This document shows positions 1 through 4,631 of a stretch of DNA of 6,214 nucleotides, one piece after another (position 1 is the first letter of the stretch; every line of letters starts with the position of its first letter). The position numbers were made by a program, and so were the translations under genes. The stretch covers positions 1-6,214 of the forward strand of contig JALSOY010000263.1 in assembly GCA_026986235.1 (NCBI GenBank), in the 5' to 3' direction. This DNA comes from Caldifarciminota bacterium. GTDB lineage: Bacteria; Hydrothermota; Hydrothermia; B15-G9; WFZT01. Below the pieces are notes generated by a model that saw nothing but the letters and a program-made list of their open reading frames with translations, had not been told where the DNA came from and made no database searches.

Positions 1-513
1 CGGCAAACCTTTGATAGCTCTGTCTTCCAGCACATACCCGAATGCGTTGGAAAGGCCACCAAGATGCTGCCTCGTTTTTTGATGCTCTCCAATTAACTTC
101 TCAAGCCGTTGTTCAGTTTTTTTCTGGGCTTCAGCGAGTTCTTCGACTTTTTGTTCAGTTTTTTTCTGAGCTTCTGCAAGTTCTTCAACTTTTTGGGTGA
201 GACTGTTGAGTCTTTCGTCAGTTTTTTTCTGAGCTTCAGCGAGTTCTTCGACTTTTTTGGTGAGACTGTTGAGTCTCTCGTCAGTTTTTTTCTGAGCTTC
301 AGCGAGTTCTTCAACTTTTTGAGTCAACCTATCTATTGAGTTCCAGACTCGATTAAAGTTTTCATTCGTGGTTTTTACGAATTCAAGGAATTCACTTCTC
401 CTGACAGTTTCCCCGATTATTTTTTCAGTTTCTTCGAGGAAGCTAACAAGTACATCTCTTAAATTTGGGTCCTCAATTCGCTCAAGTTTTTTCATTAAGG
501 ATGTGGTTATCAT
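1..513 (-). CDS. Coiled-coil repeat protein, DUF3782-like, partial (C-terminus beyond left edge)
   Basis: The frame is open from base 573 to the left edge. It gives 171 residues from ATG 513, and the C-terminus is missing. Residues about 1-60 are a helical head containing ERIEDPNLRDVL and IGETVRRSEFLEF. Next comes a charged coiled coil built on KVEELAEAQKKT repeats. The visible part ends in HLGGLSNAFGYVLEDRAIKGLP. From memory, this layout (coiled-coil repeats followed by a GxLSxxxGYxLED-type segment) is that of DUF3782-type proteins of archaea and thermophilic bacteria, whose C-terminal part is often described as related to PD-(D/E)XK nucleases; that domain would lie outside the window. The start is uncertain. 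ATG 513 and ATG 495 have no clear ribosome site, while GTG 573 directly abuts an AAAGGTGA motif. The gene diverges from the ferritin operon. Biological role is unknown. Confidence 0.72.
   Translation of the reverse strand, partial: MITTSLMKKLERIEDPNLRDVLVSFLEETEKIIGETVRRSEFLEFVKTTNENFNRVWNSIDRLTQKVEELAEAQKKTDERLNSLTKKVEELAEAQKKTDERLNSLTQKVEELAEAQKKTEQKVEELAEAQKKTEQRLEKLIGEHQKTRQHLGGLSNAFGYVLEDRAIKGLP
109..324 (-). repeat. In-frame tandem coiled-coil repeats (63-bp then 42-bp period)
   Basis: Inside the coiled-coil gene the core KVEELAEAQKKT occurs four times. The core lysine codons begin at 318, 255, 192 and 150, giving periods of 63, 63 and 42 bp (21, 21 and 14 residues). A degenerate fifth copy (QRLEKL) lies 42 bp further on. 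The two 63-bp units at 262-324 and 199-261 differ at only about 4 positions by eye, which suggests recent duplication or conversion. Both periods are multiples of seven residues, so the heptad register is kept. Confidence 0.9.
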
Positions 514-565
514 AACACTTTTATTTTGTAATGTTTCAAGGAGAAAATCAACCCTTCTGTGTCCC

Positions 566-594
566 TTGACCACTCACCTTTTATGATTTAGACT
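566..594 (+). promoter_or_regulatory. Probable sigma-70-type promoter of the ferritin/dehydrogenase operon
   Basis: TTGACC (566-571) is followed after 17 nt by TAGACT (589-594). The -35 matches consensus at 5 of 6 positions and the -10 at 4 of 6. Transcription would begin near 601, giving a leader of about 25 nt that carries AAGGAGG at 614-620. The site overlaps the upstream region of the divergent coiled-coil gene, so the two could affect each other. The -10 is weak, so this is a prediction. Confidence 0.5.
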
Positions 595-626
595 TGGGTA
601 AGTAGTCTTTTACAAGGAGGAAAAAG

Positions 627-1121
627 ATGGATCTGAGCAAATTTACACTGGAGGACCTTTTGTTGACCGCTATAAAAAGCGAAGTTGAGGCTTATAAGAT
701 CTACAGTGGTCTTGCCAGGCAGGTGAAAAATGTTGCATTGAAAGACCACCTGAAGTTTCTCGCAGGAGAGGAAAAAAAACATGAAGAGTATTTGATCGGT
801 GCCTACCGGGAAATATTCCCCGAGAGGCCTTTAAACCTACCTGAAAAAACCCCTGTTCCTCTCCCTTCCATAGATATTCATGATGAACGGGTGAAATTAA
901 GTGAAGTTCTTGAACAGGCCATGAGAGCCGAGCTTGCGGCTCACGACTTTTACAGGGAACTTTCCAAAAGGTTTGACCATAACCCCGGTATCAAAAAAAC
1001 ACTCCTCCATCTTTCTGATATGGAAATGAAACACTACGAAATTCTCAAAGAGGAGAAAGAGAAAGCTGAAAAGGCGGAGGATGCAGAGATTGACTGGGGT
1101 ATGATCCATGTTGGTCCATGA
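627..1121 (+). CDS. Rubrerythrin/ferritin-like di-iron protein
   Basis: This 164-residue protein is a ferritin-like four-helix bundle. Two repeated half-sites supply the expected di-iron ligands. The first is E19 (in AIKSE) with E49-x-x-H52 (EEKKH). The second is E102 (in AMRAE) with E133-x-x-H136 (EMKH). Proteins of this class sit in the cytoplasm and reduce peroxide or oxidise and handle iron; the exact reaction cannot be told from sequence. There is no C-terminal rubredoxin CxxC domain, so it is not a classical rubrerythrin and would need an outside electron donor, possibly the next gene product. A Pro-rich linker (about residues 65-81) separates the two helical pairs. ATG 627 has AAGGAGG six bases upstream. 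It is the first gene of the operon, and the next gene starts 15 nt after its stop. Confidence 0.85.
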   Translation: MDLSKFTLEDLLLTAIKSEVEAYKIYSGLARQVKNVALKDHLKFLAGEEKKHEEYLIGAYREIFPERPLNLPEKTPVPLPSIDIHDERVKLSEVLEQAMRAELAAHDFYRELSKRFDHNPGIKKTLLHLSDMEMKHYEILKEEKEKAEKAEDAEIDWGMIHVGP

Positions 1122-1136
1122 AAAGGAGGAAATGCC

Positions 1137-1769
1137 ATGAAAAAATATTATAGATGTGAAACATGCGGTAGGATAGTTGAAATCATTAAGGATGGTAGTG
1201 GTGATCTCCTGTGCCATGGCAAGCCCATGGTACCCATTACAGAAAAAGAGGTTAACATGTACCTCCAGGGTATTGAAGATCTCGCTGAAATCCCATCCAT
1301 TCCCCCAAAAGGGTTCAAAAACATTGACGAAATCCTGGACTTTGCCATCAAAGTTGAGGAAGACTCTTACAGTTTCTACAAGTTCTGGGAAGAAAAGGTT
1401 GAGCGTCCACACATGAAAAAGGTCTTTGCAAGTTTTGCCAACGAAGAGCTCAAGCACAAGAAGAAAATTCAGGAGATAAAGGAAGGGAAAAAGCTAAAGT
1501 TAACCGAGACCGGAGAGAGAAGGATACCCGATCTGAAGATAGGTGATTATCTCGTAGATGTCAGGCCAAGCAAGGCGATGGATTTCCAGGACGCACTTAT
1601 TGTCGCCATGAAGCGTGAAAAGGCTGCTTTTGAATTTTACGAAGCACTTGAAGAAATGGCCGAATCACCAGAAATGAAGGAGATCTTCAGGTTCCTTGCA
1701 GAGGAAGAGGCAAAGCACAAACTTAAGCTTGAGTCCATTTACGACGAGTACATTTACACAGAGTTTTAA
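1137..1769 (+). CDS. Desulforedoxin-like domain fused to a ferritin-like di-iron domain
   Basis: This is a 210-residue two-domain protein. Residues about 4-31 resemble the desulforedoxin/desulfoferrodoxin N-terminal domain: YRC7xxC10G, then a glycine-rich stretch, then LLC26H27GKPM. The known family has two adjacent cysteines at the last site (CCG), so here the fourth iron ligand is replaced by His27. Residues about 62-205 form a ferritin-like bundle with E74, E104-x-x-H107, E161 and E191-x-x-H194. This is the same spacing logic as the upstream gene, so the two are likely paralogues. A linker of about 30 residues (112-145) joins the helical pairs. The expected role is an electron-transfer plus di-iron protein for peroxide or iron handling in the cytoplasm, perhaps partner to the upstream protein. 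ATG 1137 follows AAGGAGG (1123-1129) by 7 nt; the stop is 20 nt before the dehydrogenase ATG. Confidence 0.82.
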   Translation: MKKYYRCETCGRIVEIIKDGSGDLLCHGKPMVPITEKEVNMYLQGIEDLAEIPSIPPKGFKNIDEILDFAIKVEEDSYSFYKFWEEKVERPHMKKVFASFANEELKHKKKIQEIKEGKKLKLTETGERRIPDLKIGDYLVDVRPSKAMDFQDALIVAMKREKAAFEFYEALEEMAESPEMKEIFRFLAEEEAKHKLKLESIYDEYIYTEF

Positions 1770-1772
1770 ACC

Positions 1773-1779
1773 AGGAGGT
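1773..1779 (+). promoter_or_regulatory. Ribosome binding site setting the dehydrogenase start
   Basis: AGGAGGT lies 10 nt before ATG 1790. An in-frame GTG at 1778 overlaps this site and cannot be the start, so the protein begins MLTPFKNEPF rather than four residues earlier. Confidence 0.75.
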
Positions 1780-1789
1780 GGTTAGAAAA

Positions 1790-3340
1790 ATGTTGACTCC
1801 ATTTAAAAATGAACCATTCACGGATTTTTCGAAGGAAGAGAACCGTCAGAAGATGCTCGAAGCCATAAAGAAGGTGGAGAGTGAACTTGGAAAAGAGTAT
1901 CCTCTTATCATCGACGGCAAAGAAGTTTATACGGAAAACAAATTCAGGTCGATAAATCCATCCAACAAGGACGAAGTTGTAGGCGTTTTTCAGAAAGCAA
2001 CGGAGAAAGAGGCAGAGGACGCGCTACTTGCTGCAAACAGGGCATTCGAATACTGGAGGTTTGTCCCCCCTGAGGAGCGGGCAATGGTTCTTATCAGGGC
2101 AGCAGCCATCGCGAGAAAAAGGAAGTTTGAGCTTGCCGCATGGCAGATCTTCGAAGTGGGCAAAAACTGGGCTGAGGCAGATGCAGATGTGGCCGAGGCG
2201 ATTGATTACCTGGAATTTTACGCAAGAGAGATGATCAGATACGCCCAGCCACAACCACTTACTCCGATTCCTACCGAACATAACGAATACTTCTACATTC
2301 CACTCGGTACCGTAGTGGTAATACCACCATGGAACTTCCCACTTGCCATACTCCTTGGAATGACCACGGCGGCACTGGTTACAGGTAATACCGTGGTTCT
2401 CAAGCCTTCAAGTGATGCTGCAGCTGTGGGATACCAGTTCGTTAAATTGATGGAAGAAGCAGGGTTGCCAAAGGGTGTATTGAACTTTGTAACAGGTCCG
2501 GGGAGCACCGTGGGAGATTTTCTGGTTCAGCACCCGAAGACCCGGATGATTGCCTTTACGGGCTCAAAAGATGTGGGTTTAAGGATAAACGAACTTGCGG
2601 CCAAGACCCAACCCGGCCAGATCTGGATAAAAAGAGTTATTGCCGAGATGGGTGGCAAGGATGCTATTATCGTTGATGACGAGTATCCCGATCTTGAAGA
2701 TGCAGCCAACGCCGTAATTGCATCAGCTTTCGGTTTTCAGGGACAGAAGTGCTCAGCCCTGTCCCGTTTGATAATCGTCGAAAGTATATACGATAAGTTC
2801 GTTGAAATGGTTGTCGAAAAGGCGAAAAAGATCGAAATTGGGCCGGCGAAAGACAATTACTTCATGGGACCTGTTATCAATCAGACGGCTGAGATGAAGA
2901 TTATGACATACATCGACATAGGAAAAGAGGAGGGTAAGCTCATTCTTGGCGGAGAGAAGGCACCCGGAAACGGATTTTATATCAAGCCGACGATATTCAA
3001 GGATGTTTCACCTGAAGCCAGAATAGCACAGGAGGAAATCTTTGGTCCTGTTCTTTCTATCATAAAGGCAAAGGACTTTGATCATGCGATAGAGATAGCG
3101 AATAACACCGTCTATGGTTTGACGGGATCTGTGTTTACGATAAACAGGGACAAGATAGCCAAGGCGAAGAAACTTTTCCATGTGGGTAATCTGTACATCA
3201 ACAGGAAGTGCACCGGTGCCCTTGTGGATGTTCATCCCTTTGGTGGATTCAACATGTCAGGGACGGATTCGAAGGCCGGAGGCAGGGATTACCTGTTACT
3301 GTTCATGCAGGCAAAGAGTGTATCGGAGAAGTATGCATAA
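1790..3340 (+). CDS. rocA: L-glutamate gamma-semialdehyde dehydrogenase (1-pyrroline-5-carboxylate dehydrogenase)
   Basis: This 516-residue enzyme oxidises glutamate semialdehyde (from P5C) to glutamate with NAD(P)+, the second step of proline degradation and also part of arginine/ornithine breakdown. It is a soluble aldehyde dehydrogenase of full length for the monofunctional RocA/PruA type. The family signatures are in order: N182 in PWNFP, K205 in VLKPSS, the FTGSKDVG cofactor loop, E286 in EMGGK, catalytic C321 in GQKCSALSR, EEIFGPV, and the C-terminal HPFGGFNMSGTDSKAGG. This last motif is typical of glutamate-semialdehyde rather than general aldehyde substrates. The N-terminus (PFKNEPFTDFS) also matches the Bacillus RocA pattern as I recall it. 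It lacks the proline dehydrogenase half of PutA, and no proline dehydrogenase gene is visible. It is the last gene of the operon and its stop codon touches the terminator hairpin. Confidence 0.93.
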   Translation: MLTPFKNEPFTDFSKEENRQKMLEAIKKVESELGKEYPLIIDGKEVYTENKFRSINPSNKDEVVGVFQKATEKEAEDALLAANRAFEYWRFVPPEERAMVLIRAAAIARKRKFELAAWQIFEVGKNWAEADADVAEAIDYLEFYAREMIRYAQPQPLTPIPTEHNEYFYIPLGTVVVIPPWNFPLAILLGMTTAALVTGNTVVLKPSSDAAAVGYQFVKLMEEAGLPKGVLNFVTGPGSTVGDFLVQHPKTRMIAFTGSKDVGLRINELAAKTQPGQIWIKRVIAEMGGKDAIIVDDEYPDLEDAANAVIASAFGFQGQKCSALSRLIIVESIYDKFVEMVVEKAKKIEIGPAKDNYFMGPVINQTAEMKIMTYIDIGKEEGKLILGGEKAPGNGFYIKPTIFKDVSPEARIAQEEIFGPVLSIIKAKDFDHAIEIANNTVYGLTGSVFTINRDKIAKAKKLFHVGNLYINRKCTGALVDVHPFGGFNMSGTDSKAGGRDYLLLFMQAKSVSEKYA

Positions 3341-3382
3341 AAGTGGTGGGCGGCGCCGAAGGCGCCGCCCACCACTTTATTT
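3340..3382. terminator. Strong, probably bidirectional intrinsic terminator
   Basis: An exact 18-bp inverted repeat (arms 3340-3357 and 3361-3378) closes on a GAA triloop and is very G+C rich in its core. The plus strand continues TTTATTT and the minus strand TTTTATG, so short U tracts follow in both directions. It starts at the last base of the dehydrogenase stop codon and lies 19 nt past the stop of the convergent 205-aa gene, so it likely ends both transcripts. Confidence 0.88.
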
Positions 3383-3397
3383 AAAACCCACTGGTCC

Positions 3398-4015
3398 CTA
3401 CATATCCTTCCATTCCACTGTTTTGTCCCTCAACGAACGGTTAAGCAGGTCCGCATGCTCAACTGTAACGGGAATCTCCGATATCTTTGAAAGAACCACC
3501 TCTCCGTTATCCTCCACATAGATGTCGTTAAATAACACGAATCCATGGTCGAGATCAACTGTGTAAACATAAACTTCGTTGGACTGAAGGTAGTCAACCA
3601 CATTCTTGTCTTTGAGTGCTTCCTCAAGGCCCCTGGCAGCAAATATTCTGACATGTACTATTATGTCCGCCTCCAGGTCGGTTTCTGCAAGAGCTTTCAG
3701 TGTTTCCACAAATAGTTTTTTGGTCTCTTCAATGGGAGTTTCACCTCCAAACATGAGAATTATGGCATTGGGAGCAAACTCTTCCACCTGTTTAACTACA
3801 TTCTTCACTGTACCTTCCTCGACCACGAAGTGGGCGGCTCTTCCCTGAGTTTTCATCACAAAAGAGGCTTCCGCCGCCGCACTGATGGCACTGCAGATGA
3901 TGTTTTTCACTGATATCACTGCAACCTTGTTGTACACACCAAGTATGTGCTCACCCACAACCTTACCTGTGAGCGCCCTCAGATATACTTCTTCAGCAAA
4001 AGTGGTCTTTGCCAT
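3398..4015 (-). CDS. Conserved-looking protein of unknown function, 205 aa
   Basis: I do not recognise this 205-residue protein. Coding is well supported: a single long frame, ATG 4015, and AAAGGAGGT (4023-4031) 7 nt upstream. It has no signal peptide and no clear membrane segment, and only one cysteine (in NIICSA). The order suggests an alpha/beta protein. There is a hydrophobic segment near residues 28-53 (KVAVISVKNIICSAISAAAE), a strand-like AIILMFGG followed by a glutamate-rich helix (about 83-110), a strand ADIIVHVRIF, and a more acidic C-terminal third with VYVYTVDLDHGFVLFNDIYVE. AIILMFGGET could be a strand-loop of a Rossmann-like fold, but I see no nucleotide-binding signature. It is the last gene of the minus-strand cluster, 41 nt after the NusG-like gene, and has its own promoter. 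It ends before the shared terminator. Confidence 0.8.
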   Translation of the reverse strand: MAKTTFAEEVYLRALTGKVVGEHILGVYNKVAVISVKNIICSAISAAAEASFVMKTQGRAAHFVVEEGTVKNVVKQVEEFAPNAIILMFGGETPIEETKKLFVETLKALAETDLEADIIVHVRIFAARGLEEALKDKNVVDYLQSNEVYVYTVDLDHGFVLFNDIYVEDNGEVVLSKISEIPVTVEHADLLNRSLRDKTVEWKDM

Positions 4016-4050
4016 AATTTTTACCTCCTTTTAATTTTGAATTGTTCTAA

Positions 4051-4079
4051 ATTATACTACTCCCCCCTGTATCTTTCAA
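4051..4079 (-). promoter_or_regulatory. Near-consensus promoter for the 205-aa gene
   Basis: Reading the minus strand, TTGAAA (4079-4074) is followed after exactly 17 nt by a perfect TATAAT (4056-4051). It overlaps the last codons and stop of the NusG-like gene. Transcription would begin near 4044, leaving a leader of about 29 nt with a full Shine-Dalgarno site. This implies the 205-aa gene can be expressed apart from the upstream genes. Confidence 0.8.
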
Positions 4080-4629
4080 CCACCCGTGGGTGGAGGGGAA
4101 CCGAGACAGACCTATTCAGTATCGTTATGTTTACATAGAAAAGCATCTTGTTCTTGTCAACCCTTTCAATGATCCCCACAGCTCCTTTGAGAGGTCCTTC
4201 CACAACGATCACCCTCTGGCCTCTTTTCAAAAACGGGTGTTCCAGAATATTCTCTCTGGCACGCTCAACGACTTTAATAAGGGAAAGCATCTCTTCATCC
4301 GGTATGGGGGCAGGAACCCCCTTTTTGTGTATGATCGTACTTACTCCTGGAGCGTCAAGGGCGAGGTAAAATTCTTTTGTTTTGTACTCTATGTGGACGA
4401 AGACATAACTTCTGAAAAGTGGGGCCTCCAGAAGGCGCCTTTTACCCGCTATGTTCAGGTATTTGTATGCACGGGGGACGAATGTCCTTATGCCTCTATC
4501 AACAAGGTATTTTTCCACCTTCTTTTCCTGCTGAGGCCTGGTATAAAATGCAAACCACCTTTTACCAATAAGAGACTCTTCCAGGTCTTTGAGAAAGACC
4601 TCCTCCCTGTCTTTTATGGCTCCCCTCAT
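4057..4629 (-). CDS. NusG-paralogue transcription elongation/antitermination factor (NGN-KOW)
   Basis: This 190-residue protein has an NGN domain (about 22-118), with the typical opening W25FAFYTRPQQEKKV and then PLFRSYVFVHI. A KOW domain follows (about 134-187), with RGQRVIVVEGPLKGAVGIIERV. NGN domains bind RNA polymerase at the clamp and keep it elongating; KOW domains contact Rho, ribosomes or RNA. The RPQQEKKV sequence and FVPRAYKY resemble the specialised RfaH/UpxY/LoaP-type paralogues more than housekeeping NusG. It is also not beside secE or rplK, the usual neighbours of nusG. It could nevertheless be the only NusG of the genome. The start is ATG 4629, not an in-frame upstream codon at 4671 inside rnr, because AGGAGG sits 7 nt before it. 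It begins 2 nt after the exoribonuclease stop, so translation is probably coupled. Confidence 0.85.
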   Translation of the reverse strand: MRGAIKDREEVFLKDLEESLIGKRWFAFYTRPQQEKKVEKYLVDRGIRTFVPRAYKYLNIAGKRRLLEAPLFRSYVFVHIEYKTKEFYLALDAPGVSTIIHKKGVPAPIPDEEMLSLIKVVERARENILEHPFLKRGQRVIVVEGPLKGAVGIIERVDKNKMLFYVNITILNRSVSVPLHPRVVERYRGE

Positions 4630-4631
4630 TT

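Noticed and set aside
109..324. CRISPR array or microsatellite from the regular repeats
   Set aside because: The repeats have no unique spacers, are in-frame multiples of 21 bp, and encode a continuous coiled coil.
93..339. Lysine-rich minus-strand and phenylalanine-rich plus-strand repeat peptides
   Set aside because: Both are other-frame readings of the coiled-coil repeats. The frame giving KVEELAEAQKKT is continuous from 573 to the edge and makes a sensible coiled coil.
589..609. Short inverted repeat AGACT-N9-AGTCT near the operon start, considered as an operator or PerR-type box
   Set aside because: Only 5 bp per arm and no match to a known peroxide or iron regulator box. It could easily arise by chance.
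897..1457. Long minus-strand open frame (186 codons) across the two ferritin-like genes
   Set aside because: It is opposite two genes with clear di-iron motifs and ribosome sites. It has no recognisable family features and is best explained as a shadow of biased codon use.
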